DNA of 64,000 bases. It comes from Paenibacillaceae bacterium (GTDB lineage Bacteria > Bacillota > Bacilli > Paenibacillales > CANHGK01). Numbering within the stretch: the stretch's first letter is position 1; each line of letters begins with the position of its first letter. The DNA is taken from NCBI GenBank assembly GCA_947460235.1, contig CANHGK010000004.1, positions 90,144 to 154,143 on the forward strand, read 5' to 3'. Below the pieces are notes generated by a model. The model was not told where the DNA came from. It saw only the letters and a program-made list of their open reading frames with translations, and ran no database searches. Both the position numbers and the translations under genes were made by a program. Shown here in pieces: positions 1-9,403 of this stretch.

Positions 1-1
1 A

Positions 2-754
2 ATTCAATATGATCAAAGCGAGCTCGGTTCTTTAATGATTAAGTGGATCGAACAAATGGGCTGTAAAGTCATCAGTTATCATGACCCACAAGAATCAACA
101 AATGAACTCATACAATTAGTTAAGAATAACCAAGCCAACCTGGGCGTCTATTTGAATGCCAATGGACAAGGTATGATGCTCGTAACCGAAAGCGGAACAC
201 TTGTTCAGGAAGATTTGCTAACCGCGTTAAAAGCATTGGTCATTTTCAAAAGTAAACCTGATTACATTCTTGGCATTCCCGTCAGTGCACCACATACAAT
301 CGAAACAGTAGCTGCGAATTGGAATGGAACGATTGTACGCACGAAAGAAACAGCACGAGCGATGATGGAAGTAAGCGGAGATGAAATGTTTAATCCGTTA
401 TTTGACGACATTTTTGCAACAACCAAAATGATTGAAGCGATGCTTCGCGAACAAATTTCGATCAGTAATTTACTTGCACAAATTCCACAGTTTTTTATCG
501 TCAGAGACGTAGTTCCATGCCCTTGGAGCGAAAAAGGAAGAATCATGCGGATGCTAATGTCGCAAGCAAACAAAAGTATTGTCGAGCTTGTCGATGGGAT
601 TAAAATTTTCGTTGAAGACGGTTGGGTACTTATTTTGCCGGACTTAGACGAACCCACCTTCCGAATTATTGCCCAATCACAAACGTATCATAGCGCGAAA
701 AAAATGATCACATATTATAGCAATACTATTCATGATTCTTACCAAACCGTTTAG
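2..754 (+). CDS. Phosphomannomutase/phosphoglucomutase C-terminal part (gene cut by window edge)
   Basis: This is the 3' part of a longer gene; the frame is already open at base 2, so the true start lies to the left. The roughly 250 visible residues read as the end of an alpha-D-phosphohexomutase, which moves phosphate between C6 and C1 of hexose phosphates. Supporting segments are VPCPWSEKGRIMR and the closing DGWVLILPDLDEPTFRI, which resembles the phosphate-binding last domain of the fold. The catalytic phosphoserine is not in view. In many Gram-positive bacteria this region is fused behind a sugar-phosphate nucleotidyltransferase domain, so the whole gene may be such a fusion; that is inference. 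It stops 17 bases before the next gene and is probably co-transcribed with it. Confidence 0.7.
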   Translation: MQYDQSELGSLMIKWIEQMGCKVISYHDPQESTNELIQLVKNNQANLGVYLNANGQGMMLVTESGTLVQEDLLTALKALVIFKSKPDYILGIPVSAPHTIETVAANWNGTIVRTKETARAMMEVSGDEMFNPLFDDIFATTKMIEAMLREQISISNLLAQIPQFFIVRDVVPCPWSEKGRIMRMLMSQANKSIVELVDGIKIFVEDGWVLILPDLDEPTFRIIAQSQTYHSAKKMITYYSNTIHDSYQTV

Positions 755-771
755 AGGATGGACGTGGTCTT

Positions 772-2766
772 ATGCCTAGGCATCTCGTGATTGGCAATGG
801 CAAGCTTTTAATCAACTTAGACCAACATTCTCTCATTCGTGACATTTACTATCCGTTTGTCGGACAGTTAAACCATGTCGGCGGATACCGTTGTCCAATT
901 GGCGTGTGGGTAAATAACCAATTTGCTTGGCTCAGCGACCCAGGTTGGTCCTTCCATCACTCTTATGTTGAAGATTCTTTAGTGACACAAGTCGTTGCAA
1001 CACATCACGGCCTTGGCATCACGCTCACGATGAATGATGCGGTGCATCAGCGTGATTATATTTATATCAAACGAATTCATGTAAAAAACCATTCGACCGA
1101 AACACGTGAAATCCGTCTGTTTTTCAACCAAGATCTAAACATTAACGAAACTGAGGTCGGTGATACGGCAGTTTATTACCCCGCCAATCACACGGTTTTT
1201 CATTATAAAAAAGATAAGTACTTCATGTTCAATGGAACAAATGGTTCTGAGGGTATTTATCAATATACGACCGGTGTAAAGCGATTTCACAACGCAGAAG
1301 GAACATGGAAAGATGCGGAAGATGGTCAATTATCCGGTAATTCGATATCCCAAGGCTCAGTGGACAGTACGCTTTCCCTACGTGTTTATGTACCAGGCGA
1401 AAGTGAAAAAATCTTATATTACTGGATGACAATTGGTAAAAATCTCGAAGAAGTTAAAATGCTTGATAACTACGTAAAAGAAAGTCATCCTGGTGCGTTA
1501 CTAAACCGAGTAAAAATTTACTGGCAACGTTGGGCAAATAAAGATTCGATTGAATATGGTGACTTGTCTGAAGACGTCGTTAAGTTGTACAAGTTAAGTC
1601 TATTGATCGTACGTACACAGACGGATGTAAACGGTGCCATAATCGCTGCGAACGATACAGATATCCTTCAATACAACCGAGATCATTATAGCTATATGTG
1701 GCCCCGTGACGGCGCTCTAGTCGCTTATGCGATGTCCATGGCAGGTTACCAAGGAATGATTGCACCTTTTTTCCAATTTTGTTCGGATGCATTAACGTCA
1801 GAAGGTTACTTAAATCACAAGTACAATCCAGACGGTACCGTCGGTTCAAGTTGGCATCCCTATTTTTATAACAATAAAGAACAGTTGCCGATTCAAGAAG
1901 ACGAAACCGCGTTAGTCTTATTCACCTTATGGCAAGACTTCCAAAAACATGGAAATATCGAAATTCCACAAATGCACTATAGCAATCTCGTACGCAAAGC
2001 AGCAAAATTCCTCTCCAATTATATCGATGCAGATTTACAGTTACCAAAACCTAGTTATGATTTATGGGAAGAACGTTACGGGATTTTCACATTTACAACT
2101 TCGGCAGTATACGGTGGACTTATTGCCGCTGCAAACTTTGCAAACTTATTCGGTGATGACGATCGTGCCCGCAGATATAAAACAATCGCTGAACGAATAA
2201 AAAAATCAATGATCAAATATTTATGGAACGAGAAACTCGGACGATTCGCAAGAGGTATTTACTTAAAAGATGGAAAATGGATCCAAGACACGACCCTTGA
2301 ATCAAGCGTTTATGGAATTTTCGAATTCGGTGTTTTACCCGCAGATGACGATCGTGTCGTTCGTACAATGACAGCAATCAAAGAAGGCCTCTCCATCAAA
2401 ACAAGTGTCGGTGGCATTGCTCGTTACTATCACGATTATTACTTCCAACGTTCTTCTAATGTGGATATGGTACCAGGTAATCCTTGGATCATTTGTACAT
2501 TGTGGGTCGCAGAATGGGAAATTGAACGTGCTACTTCCCTAATTGAACTTGAGTCCCCGCGCAAAACATTGGAATGGTGTGCAAAGCACGCCATGCAGAG
2601 CGGGATTTTGTCAGAACAGCTTGATCCGTTTACTGGTGCTCCCGTCTCCGTTGCGCCGCTCACGTGGTCGCACGCGACACTTGTGCTTACGGTTACAAAG
2701 TACAAGAAAAAATATTATGCACTGAACAACCAAGAACTTAGTGACGTTGAAACTGTAGAAGAATAA
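772..2766 (+). CDS. GH15 family glucoamylase-like enzyme, cytoplasmic
   Basis: A 664-residue glycoside hydrolase family 15 protein, expected to remove glucose from the non-reducing ends of malto- or isomalto-oligosaccharides. It starts MPRHLVIGNGKLLIN with no signal peptide, so it should act inside the cell. Visible family marks are MWPRDGALVAYAM in the catalytic barrel, LWEERYGIF holding the likely general acid Glu, and SEQLDPFTG...PLTWSHA near the end holding the likely general base Glu. The length is normal for bacterial GH15. The gene follows the hexomutase gene by 17 bases, suggesting an intracellular glucan or sugar-phosphate operon. It is far smaller than the two secreted GH15 proteins at the right end of the window and is a distant relative of them. 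Dextran- or trehalose-type specificity cannot be excluded. Confidence 0.88.
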   Translation: MPRHLVIGNGKLLINLDQHSLIRDIYYPFVGQLNHVGGYRCPIGVWVNNQFAWLSDPGWSFHHSYVEDSLVTQVVATHHGLGITLTMNDAVHQRDYIYIKRIHVKNHSTETREIRLFFNQDLNINETEVGDTAVYYPANHTVFHYKKDKYFMFNGTNGSEGIYQYTTGVKRFHNAEGTWKDAEDGQLSGNSISQGSVDSTLSLRVYVPGESEKILYYWMTIGKNLEEVKMLDNYVKESHPGALLNRVKIYWQRWANKDSIEYGDLSEDVVKLYKLSLLIVRTQTDVNGAIIAANDTDILQYNRDHYSYMWPRDGALVAYAMSMAGYQGMIAPFFQFCSDALTSEGYLNHKYNPDGTVGSSWHPYFYNNKEQLPIQEDETALVLFTLWQDFQKHGNIEIPQMHYSNLVRKAAKFLSNYIDADLQLPKPSYDLWEERYGIFTFTTSAVYGGLIAAANFANLFGDDDRARRYKTIAERIKKSMIKYLWNEKLGRFARGIYLKDGKWIQDTTLESSVYGIFEFGVLPADDDRVVRTMTAIKEGLSIKTSVGGIARYYHDYYFQRSSNVDMVPGNPWIICTLWVAEWEIERATSLIELESPRKTLEWCAKHAMQSGILSEQLDPFTGAPVSVAPLTWSHATLVLTVTKYKKKYYALNNQELSDVETVEE

Positions 2767-2785
2767 TGTATACATTTAAAAAGTA

Positions 2786-2838
2786 AAAGCAATCTTTCAA
2801 TCATCAGAATTTACAGATGATCGGAAGATTGCTTTTTT
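2786..2838. terminator. Bidirectional terminator
   Basis: An A-rich arm (AAAAGCAATCTTTC, then ATCATC) pairs with GATGAT and GGAAGATTGC, followed by a T run. It lies between convergent genes (the GH15 gene and the GDYXXLXY gene) and can serve both. Confidence 0.85.
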
Positions 2839-2858
2839 AACATAAAATCATACATTTA

Positions 2859-3815
2859 TTACTCTGGTATCGGACGTTCAAATGTAACACGATTCCCAAG
2901 CAATGAACCAAATAATGTAAGCTTTGTTTCTACCCAAGCTTCACCGCTTGCATTTGGTTTCTTTGTGGCCATTTCTTGTGAAATATAAAATTGTTCGATC
3001 CCGTATTCCAATTGAATCTCTTTATAGGTAGTTCCCAATCGAACATATTGATTTGCTTTCAAAACCGCAGGACATTCTGAACGTACGTCAGAAACATTCG
3101 AAGCATTAGAATTAAAATCCATGATTAGACATGCTTTTTGGTTGTGATTTTTATTGTCTAAGTGAACAAGTTCATCAGGAATGTAGGTTTGTTGAAATTC
3201 TAAATCTAGCGGTGCATGTTCTTCCACTGCATAATTTGTCACTCTTGCTTGCTCAAAAAATTGGTTCTGTTTTAGCGTAGTCGGTTTGCAACTTTCAGAG
3301 ACAGCGATAACGTCTACTTTTTGATCATTGAACTCTTCAAGCACACAAACCGTTTGATTGTATTTGATCAACGTATACTGATCGACTTTTGGAATGTCGA
3401 CAATGACTCTGTCCGACTTCCATTTAAGCCCCTCATATTTCAATGCATTGGTTACCTGCGCTTTTGTAACAATCTCATCATTGGATAAGTGATCAGGTTT
3501 TTCAGTTGAAACAGAAACAACCGCATGGTCCGTTCCGCCTTCAACTGCCTTAAGCATAACATATACTTGTTGTCCTTGATCAGGCTCACCTGTTCCCGTC
3601 CATCGATCAAAGCTTGTCATGTTGATTGGATACCTTAAATTATAATGATTTCCGAAGAAAGGATCCCCCGGATCATACGGAATCGTCTTCAGCCATACGG
3701 TTTTCCCGGTTGTCAGTGCAAGGGAATAGGCCCCCGCAACGGCAACGATAACGAAAACCTGTAAAGAAATCATTATCCAATACCAACGCTTTGAAGAAAA
3801 TGAATATCGACTCAT
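2859..3815 (-). CDS. GDYXXLXY domain membrane-anchored protein
   Basis: A 318-residue protein of unknown function with one N-terminal membrane segment (about residues 12-33) and an extracytoplasmic remainder. The family motif is seen as GNHYNLRY shortly after the membrane segment, following a DPGDPFFG stretch. Genes of this family are commonly paired with a DUF2157 membrane protein. That is so here: its start overlaps the stop of the DUF2157 gene by four bases, so the two are translationally coupled and likely form one membrane complex. Two cysteine pairs in the middle could form disulfides outside the membrane. No reaction can be assigned. Confidence 0.75.
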   Translation of the reverse strand: MSRYSFSSKRWYWIMISLQVFVIVAVAGAYSLALTTGKTVWLKTIPYDPGDPFFGNHYNLRYPINMTSFDRWTGTGEPDQGQQVYVMLKAVEGGTDHAVVSVSTEKPDHLSNDEIVTKAQVTNALKYEGLKWKSDRVIVDIPKVDQYTLIKYNQTVCVLEEFNDQKVDVIAVSESCKPTTLKQNQFFEQARVTNYAVEEHAPLDLEFQQTYIPDELVHLDNKNHNQKACLIMDFNSNASNVSDVRSECPAVLKANQYVRLGTTYKEIQLEYGIEQFYISQEMATKKPNASGEAWVETKLTLFGSLLGNRVTFERPIPE

Positions 3816-5068
3816 GATTTCACCTCGTTAACCTTTTCATCTGCAGCACGACGGCGTATCCATGCGTGCGATACAAACATGATTAAACCGCTAATGACAA
3901 ATATTAAAAATTTAACATTCAAATTCCAATCTACAATTGCAAAAACCGATAGTGTGACTACTAAAAACTGAATCGTACCAAGCACAGGTAACGCCTGCCT
4001 CTTCTCCACCGAACCACGCCACAATGAAAGTAACGCATGAATCGCATATGGAATGAGTGGCAATAACGACAAATACCTGACATCGGACCACTTCTGATAT
4101 GTTGCATCATTCGATTGCGGCGTGATCGTCGGGTTCAAAATAAACCATGGAATTAATACAAGTCCATCTGTAAGTGCAATTTTTTCTCCTCGGCGAATGA
4201 GCTGCCAAGCACTGAGTGCCAATAACAATGTTCCAATCACCAAGTACGTATACTGCGCAGTTCCGAATTCTCCCCAAAATGATGTACTTTCCGCCGAAAT
4301 CGCAAAAAACAATCCATTGATAAACATCCCATATAATCCAATTGTACGATGCGAAACACGATATTCTTCTGTTTTTTCCCACGTGTTTAAACCATAAAGC
4401 ACAAGCCACCATATCGTGAGCCAATATGAATCTGCATGATATATCGAAATGAATTTAAGTGCATACGCGATTGATCCAACGCTCCAAAACCACATTAACC
4501 ATGGTTTTCCATTCAACCGTGGATATGCAAAATAACCGAAGATATAAATAAAAATTACCACGTACTCCCATAACAAATTCCCCGAACCAAGTGTTAACCC
4601 ACTAAATGAAATCGCCCAACCAAGGATGTAAAGCACAGTACTTCGATTCCACCATGCCATCCCGAGTGCGGCCAACGACCAAAGCACAAACGGTAGTTCA
4701 GATTGGGAACCAAGTTGAAACATTTGCGCGGTTAAAATTAATCCTGCGCCAAAACTAATCACACCAAGGCCAATCATCCCAATCGCTGTCGGCTCATTTC
4801 CGCGCCGTTTAAAGAAATCACCTAAACCATAGAACGCGATCACAAAAAACAATACAATTCCTAGACGCACCCAGCGGTCAATATCATCCCAATTCGATGC
4901 AATCCAACTGATCAATCCTAACCCAACTAATAAACTCGCAAAAAAAGGCATTAAATTTGCAAATCCAGAGCGTTGAGGATATCTTGAAATAATTAAGTCA
5001 AATTGCTCATTCGTAATAATTCCTGCTTCAACCCATTTACGAGCCTCTCGAAATAACCAACTTCCCAT
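3812..5068 (-). CDS. DUF2157 polytopic membrane protein
   Basis: A 418-residue integral membrane protein. A cytoplasmic N-terminal helical part (REARKWVEAGIITNEQFDLI) is followed by about ten to twelve hydrophobic segments. This N-terminal layout and the partner gene match the DUF2157 family, whose function is unknown. I place the start at the ATG (MGSWLF) seven bases after an AAGGAGGG site rather than at an upstream in-frame ATG that has no such site. It is the first gene of a two-gene operon with the GDYXXLXY gene. Confidence 0.75.
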   Translation of the reverse strand: MGSWLFREARKWVEAGIITNEQFDLIISRYPQRSGFANLMPFFASLLVGLGLISWIASNWDDIDRWVRLGIVLFFVIAFYGLGDFFKRRGNEPTAIGMIGLGVISFGAGLILTAQMFQLGSQSELPFVLWSLAALGMAWWNRSTVLYILGWAISFSGLTLGSGNLLWEYVVIFIYIFGYFAYPRLNGKPWLMWFWSVGSIAYALKFISIYHADSYWLTIWWLVLYGLNTWEKTEEYRVSHRTIGLYGMFINGLFFAISAESTSFWGEFGTAQYTYLVIGTLLLALSAWQLIRRGEKIALTDGLVLIPWFILNPTITPQSNDATYQKWSDVRYLSLLPLIPYAIHALLSLWRGSVEKRQALPVLGTIQFLVVTLSVFAIVDWNLNVKFLIFVISGLIMFVSHAWIRRRAADEKVNEVKS

Positions 5069-5129
5069 AATAAACCCTCCTTCATACAATGGCTAAATTT
5101 TAACATATGTTCTAATTTGTTTCCAATTA

Positions 5130-5176
5130 CAGAAAAAAGCATGCCTCGAACGAAGTCGAGACATGCTTTTTACCAT
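5130..5176. terminator. Terminator after gcvH
   Basis: The strong hairpin AAAAAGCATG.CTCGA / TCGAG.CATGCTTTTT has A and T tracts on both sides. It lies just beyond the gcvH stop and upstream of the DUF2157 gene. Confidence 0.85.
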
Positions 5177-5185
5177 TTTTATATA

Positions 5186-5569
5186 CTACGCACCATAGGT
5201 TGCAACGTATTTCTCTGCACTCCACAATTGATCAAGCTCGGATGGACTGCTCATTTCAATTTCAACCATCCAACCAGAACCATAAGGAGCTTCATTTACT
5301 TTCTCAGGTGATTCAGTCAACTGATTGTTAATTGCTACAATCTTACCTGTAACAGGGGAATATAATTCTGAAACCGTTTTGACGGATTCAACACTACCGA
5401 AAGGATCTCCGAACTTCACAATTGTCCCAACTTTCGGTAATTCTACGAAAACGATATCTCCTAATTCGCCTTGTGCAAAGTCAGTAATTCCAACTCGAAT
5501 GACGTTGTTTTCTTTCACTTCGGCCCATTCATGCTCTTCACTATACTTCAATTGCTCCGGTGTGTTCAT
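5186..5569 (-). CDS. gcvH: Glycine cleavage system H protein
   Basis: A 127-residue lipoyl carrier protein. The lipoylated lysine is Lys64 in [13 protein letters not shown], and the [19 protein letters not shown] core is typical of GcvH. In the glycine cleavage system it shuttles the aminomethyl group between the P, T and L proteins. In B. subtilis-type bacteria GcvH is also the obligatory relay that passes lipoyl or octanoyl groups to other enzymes. No gcvT, gcvP or lip gene lies nearby. Its start (AGGAGGGG, then ATG) overlaps the stop of the thioredoxin-like gene by four bases, so the two are coupled. This pairing hints at redox care of the lipoyl dithiol, which is inference. Confidence 0.93.
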   Translation of the reverse strand: MNTPEQLKYSEEHEWAEVKENNVIRVGITDFAQGELGDIVFVELPKVGTIVKFGDPFGSVESVKTVSELYSPVTGKIVAINNQLTESPEKVNEAPYGSGWMVEIEMSSPSELDQLWSAEKYVATYGA

Positions 5570-6051
5570 ACTTGCCCCTCCTGGACTGGCGCTACTTCTT
5601 CGGTTACGCCCAAAATTTTGTGTAGTCGTTGCTCGACCATTTTCAAGCCTTTCTCACCAGCTTGGAAATGACGTAATTGATGATTCTCATCGAACAAATA
5701 AAATGCAGGTACATATTCGTTCTGGAATGCTTCAGCGACAGCGTGATCATTATCGATGATCACAGGATGCGTCAATTCATATTCGTTCACGATCGCCTTT
5801 GCTGAGGCAATATCCAAATCTTTCTCCGAACGCGGCATGTGTACGCCAACAATTTGCAAGTTATATTGTTCACCGAACGTATCACGCCAAATATTAATCA
5901 TTGGCAAGCTTTCCTTACACAAATAACAACTTACCGCCCAAAAATGGACCAAGACCGGTTTGCCTTGGAGCGCTTCGCGCTGAGCTTCACCATTAATCCA
6001 TTCCGTCACACCAGCGAAAGCAGGTAACTCCGTACGTAAACGCATTGGCAT
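5566..6051 (-). CDS. TlpA/thioredoxin-like protein
   Basis: A 161-residue thioredoxin-fold protein of the TlpA/ResA/AhpC-TSA group. The redox motif is C42-Y-L-C45 in [14 protein letters not shown], and the cis-proline region is [11 protein letters not shown]. There is no signal peptide or membrane segment with the start chosen here (MPMRLR, after AAGGGGGAATCAATA), so it is probably cytoplasmic, unlike many TlpA proteins. It probably reduces or exchanges disulfides. The last codons overlap gcvH. A terminator-like hairpin separates it from the peroxiredoxin gene upstream, so co-expression with that gene is uncertain. Confidence 0.8.
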   Translation of the reverse strand: MPMRLRTELPAFAGVTEWINGEAQREALQGKPVLVHFWAVSCYLCKESLPMINIWRDTFGEQYNLQIVGVHMPRSEKDLDIASAKAIVNEYELTHPVIIDNDHAVAEAFQNEYVPAFYLFDENHQLRHFQAGEKGLKMVEQRLHKILGVTEEVAPVQEGQV

Positions 6052-6076
6052 TATTGATTCCCCCTTAAAATAACCG

Positions 6077-6112
6077 AAAAACCCTCCCACCTGCAAGATG
6101 CAGACAGGAGGG
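6077..6112 (-). terminator. Terminator after peroxiredoxin gene
   Basis: On the minus strand CCCTCC...CTGCA pairs with TGCAG..GGAGGG and is followed by TTTTT. It lies between the peroxiredoxin stop and the TlpA-like start. Confidence 0.75.
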
Positions 6113-6132
6113 AAATTAAATTTAGTTTTGGA

Positions 6133-6681
6133 TTAACCAGCTACAAGTGTTTTTTGACCTGGTTTCCAGTTCATAGGGCACAATCCGCCGGATTGTAGTG
6201 CTTGCAGAACACGCAATGTTTCTTCTACGGAACGTCCAACGTTCAAGTGGTTAACGACTTGGTAAACCAACTCGCCTTCTGGATTGATAATGAACAAACC
6301 GCGTAATGCGATCCCTTCATCTTCGATCAATACGCCGTAATCGCGAGCAACTGTTTTATTGATATCGGAAGCCAAATCATAATTCAACTTGCCAAGTCCA
6401 TTATCTTCACGAGCTGTGTTGATCCATGCGCGGTGTGAATGTTTACTGTCTGTAGATACACCAAGAATTGTTGCATCCAAGTTTTCGAACTCTTCAACTG
6501 CATCACTTAACGCAATGATTTCAGTTGGACAAACAAAAGTGAAATCCAATGGATAGAAAAACAATACTAACCATTTTCCATTATAATCTGATAATGTTAC
6601 TTTACCGAATTCTTTACCGTTACCTGCTGCAGTTTCCATTGTAAAATCCGGTGCTGCTTTACCTACTAAACGCTCTGCCAT
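6133..6681 (-). CDS. Typical 2-Cys peroxiredoxin (AhpC/Prx1 type)
   Basis: A 182-residue peroxiredoxin that reduces hydrogen peroxide and organic peroxides in the cytoplasm. The peroxidatic cysteine is Cys51 in YPLDFTFVCPTE, and the resolving cysteine is Cys168 in GGLCPMNWKPG. The start MAERLVGK follows AGGAGGAATTATAGT. The GGLCP/WKPG C-terminus resembles the eukaryote-like Prx1 group, also found in some Bacillales and cyanobacteria. Thioredoxin is the likely reductant because no ahpF is near. It is followed by a thioredoxin-like gene and gcvH, a small thiol-redox cluster. Confidence 0.9.
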   Translation of the reverse strand: MAERLVGKAAPDFTMETAAGNGKEFGKVTLSDYNGKWLVLFFYPLDFTFVCPTEIIALSDAVEEFENLDATILGVSTDSKHSHRAWINTAREDNGLGKLNYDLASDINKTVARDYGVLIEDEGIALRGLFIINPEGELVYQVVNHLNVGRSVEETLRVLQALQSGGLCPMNWKPGQKTLVAG

Positions 6682-6794
6682 ACTATAATTCCTCCTGAAG
6701 ATACGTGTTTTTTGCACGACTTCATGTTATCATAAAACGATTGCACAGAGCAAATGAACGATTTGTGTACAATATTTTATACGAGGTTTTCGGG

Positions 6795-7598
6795 ATGGAA
6801 TTGTTCGATTTTTTCAAAAACAAAAAAGGAATTGTGCTTATTATCGTGCTGTTCATTGGGGTATCTACCGTTGTATCTCGGCTTTACGACTCCAAGTTGA
6901 CAGCACATACGGAACTAACCATTTCCGCTGCATCCAGTTTAAAAAATTCACTTTCCGAAATCGCGGTTCAATTTGAGGCATCTCATCCAGACATACATCT
7001 AACCTTTAATTTTGGATCCTCTGGCTCGCTCGCATCTCAAATTCAAGCAGGTGCACCAGTTGATCTTTTTATTTCTGCTTCAAAAAAACAAATTGAATCA
7101 CTAACCGAAGCACATCTGATCGATTCAAAGGATGTAATCGAACTTCTTTCTAATCAACTCGTATTTATCATTCCAAATAACAACACATTTCAACCACGTT
7201 CACTAAACCAATTATCAAGTGATTCCATCCGTTCAATCGCTATTGGTCAACCTGACTCCGTTCCTGCAGGTCAATATGCAATTGAGGCATTGCAAAATGC
7301 AAAGCTCTACGCTGCGCTCCAACAAAAATTGCTGTATGCTAAAGACGTTAAACAAGTGTTAAGTTATGTTGAACGCGGCGATGCAGATGCAGGAATTGTC
7401 TATTTATCTGATGCATCCGCTTCCAAATCTGTACAGATCGCATTTCCAATTGATTCATCATTGCATGCACCGATTATTTATCCACTTGCAATAATTTCAT
7501 CAACTAAACACCCAATCGAAGCAAAACTCGTAAGTAATTATTTTAACAGTACGATTGCAGATAACGTGTTTACAAAATACAGATTTACTTTGAGGTGA
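6795..7598 (+). CDS. modA: Molybdate ABC transporter substrate-binding protein
   Basis: A 267-residue protein with an N-terminal hydrophobic segment (KGIVLIIVLFIGVSTVV) serving as signal or anchor, then the ModA fold. ELTISAASSLKNSLSEIA gives the first oxyanion-binding loop. TFNFGSSGSLASQIQAGAPVDLFISAS is the second ligand loop. It would capture molybdate or tungstate outside the membrane. The signal carries no lipobox Cys, so anchoring may be by the uncleaved helix. The start ATG follows ACGAGG by eight bases. modB follows after four bases; no modC ATPase is in the window. Confidence 0.88.
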   Translation: MELFDFFKNKKGIVLIIVLFIGVSTVVSRLYDSKLTAHTELTISAASSLKNSLSEIAVQFEASHPDIHLTFNFGSSGSLASQIQAGAPVDLFISASKKQIESLTEAHLIDSKDVIELLSNQLVFIIPNNNTFQPRSLNQLSSDSIRSIAIGQPDSVPAGQYAIEALQNAKLYAALQQKLLYAKDVKQVLSYVERGDADAGIVYLSDASASKSVQIAFPIDSSLHAPIIYPLAIISSTKHPIEAKLVSNYFNSTIADNVFTKYRFTLR

Positions 7599-7602
7599 TG
7601 TC

Positions 7603-8265
7603 ATGATCACTGAAGATTTTTTGAATCCAATCAAACTTTCATTAGCCATCTCATTATGCGCAAGTATTCTTGTGTTTTTAGTAGGATTGTTTGTTGCATA
7701 CCAAATGGTAAAATCAACGTTTCGAGGGAAACAACTTCTTGAAGCATTCTTTTATATCCCATTAATATTGCCACCGACTGTGACAGGCTTTATCTTGCTT
7801 GTACTTCTCGGGCGAAAAAGTTTTATTGGATATTTGTTCGAGTCACTAAGCGGACAAACGATCGTGTTTACTTCATTTGCTGCCGTCTTATCTTCGGTCG
7901 TAGTTTCTTTTCCGCTCGTTTATCAAACATTATCCGTTGGATTTGAATCAGTTCCAGTTCAATTAAGAGATGCCGCACGGTCCGAAGGAGCAACTGAGTT
8001 TCAAGTATTTCGATACATTATAATTCCATTCGCTTGGCGATCCATTGGCGCTGCCTACTTATTAGGATTCGCAAGATCACTGGGTGAATTTGGTGCAACA
8101 ATTATCGTTGCCGGGATGATACCAGGTAAAACACTTACGATGACATCGGCAATTTATTTAGCTGTCGAAAATAATCAGACTATGCTCGCTTGGTTATGGA
8201 GTATCGGATTGATTCTTATTTCGTTCATGATGATGCTATTGATTAGAAAATCAGTAAGAAATTAA
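7603..8265 (+). CDS. modB: Molybdate ABC transporter permease
   Basis: A 220-residue permease with about five to six membrane helices and the EAA-type loop (RDAARSEGATEFQVFRYIII) that contacts the ATPase. LILPPTVTGFILLVLLG and GFARSLGEFGATIIVAGMIPG are typical of ModB. It sits directly behind modA with its own GAGGTGATGTC site. The operon ends here in a terminator, so the ATPase ModC must be encoded elsewhere or be shared with another transporter. Confidence 0.9.
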   Translation: MITEDFLNPIKLSLAISLCASILVFLVGLFVAYQMVKSTFRGKQLLEAFFYIPLILPPTVTGFILLVLLGRKSFIGYLFESLSGQTIVFTSFAAVLSSVVVSFPLVYQTLSVGFESVPVQLRDAARSEGATEFQVFRYIIIPFAWRSIGAAYLLGFARSLGEFGATIIVAGMIPGKTLTMTSAIYLAVENNQTMLAWLWSIGLILISFMMMLLIRKSVRN

Positions 8266-8277
8266 ATACACCAAATC

Positions 8278-8313
8278 AAAAGGGAGCACATTCAAATGTG
8301 CCCCCTCTTTTAT
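8278..8313. terminator. Bidirectional terminator between modB and leuB
   Basis: AAAAGGG.GCACAT / ATGTGC.CCCTCTTTT forms a hairpin with a TCAA loop between two convergent operons. Confidence 0.85.
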
Positions 8314-8323
8314 TTCAATATGA

Positions 8324-9403
8324 TTATTTCACCATGGCAGCAACGATCAAATCGCCCATTGCTGTCGTGCCGATCGCTTTACTCTTATCCACTGCGATAT
8401 CGCCAGTGCGATGACCTGCATCAAGAACGTTTTTCACTGCGCGCTCAATTAGATCAGCCGCATCATGATATCCAAATGTCAATCGGAACATTAACGCAAC
8501 GGACAAAATGGTCGCGATTGGGTTGGAAATCCCTTTGCCTGCGATATCTGGTGCAGAACCATGTACTGGTTCGTACAATCCGAAAGCTCCTTCGCCAAGG
8601 GAAGCCGAAGACAACATGCCAATTGAACCTGTCAACATCGCCGCTTCATCACTCAAAATATCACCAAACATATTTTCAGTTACAATGACGTCAAAACTTG
8701 CTGGACGGCGAAGCAATTGCATCGCACAATTATCAACCAATACGTGTTCAAGCTCTACATCCGGATAATCCGCAGAAATACGAATGACCGTTTCACGCCA
8801 CAAACGGGATGTTTCAAGAACGTTTGCTTTGTCAACAGATGCAAGGCGTTTACTGCGTGTACGCGCAATTTCGAATGCTTGTTTTGCTATGCGCTCTACT
8901 TCAGCAACGCTATAAACGCAAGTATCAACCGCTTCTTGACCATTTTCACCTTCACGGCGGAATTTTTCACCGAAATAGATGCCACCAGTCAATTCACGAA
9001 CAACGATCAAATCTGTACCTTCAAGTACTTCTGGTTTAATCGTTGACGCATCTTTTAGACAATCAAACACGACGGCAGGACGAATGTTGGAGAACAAACC
9101 AAGTGCTTTACGAATTCCAAGCAAACCTGTTTCTGGACGCAATTCTTTCGGATTGTTATCCCATTTCGGTCCACCTACAGCACCAAGCAATACTGCATCG
9201 GCCCGTTTACACATTTCTAATGTGTCTTGAGGCAACGGAGTGCCTTTCTCGTCAATTGCGATCCCACCGAATAAACCTTCTTCAAATTCAAAACGGTATT
9301 CAAATAATTCTTCAACTTTATGCATTACTTTAATTGCTTCTGCGACCACTTCTGGGCCAATCCCGTCACCAGCAACGACGGCGATTTTTTTTGTTTCAGC
9401 CAT
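8324..9403 (-). CDS. leuB: 3-isopropylmalate dehydrogenase
   Basis: A 359-residue NAD-dependent enzyme that oxidises and decarboxylates 3-isopropylmalate in leucine synthesis, in the cytoplasm. Visible marks are [16 protein letters not shown] at the N-terminus, [12 protein letters not shown] with the substrate-contacting Tyr, [16 protein letters not shown] with metal-binding Asp residues, and [14 protein letters not shown] in the NAD-binding part. The length is normal. It is the last gene of the ilv-leu operon, separated from ilvC by about 260 bases in which leuA is missing. Confidence 0.95.
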   Translation of the reverse strand: MAETKKIAVVAGDGIGPEVVAEAIKVMHKVEELFEYRFEFEEGLFGGIAIDEKGTPLPQDTLEMCKRADAVLLGAVGGPKWDNNPKELRPETGLLGIRKALGLFSNIRPAVVFDCLKDASTIKPEVLEGTDLIVVRELTGGIYFGEKFRREGENGQEAVDTCVYSVAEVERIAKQAFEIARTRSKRLASVDKANVLETSRLWRETVIRISADYPDVELEHVLVDNCAMQLLRRPASFDVIVTENMFGDILSDEAAMLTGSIGMLSSASLGEGAFGLYEPVHGSAPDIAGKGISNPIATILSVALMFRLTFGYHDAADLIERAVKNVLDAGHRTGDIAVDKSKAIGTTAMGDLIVAAMVK

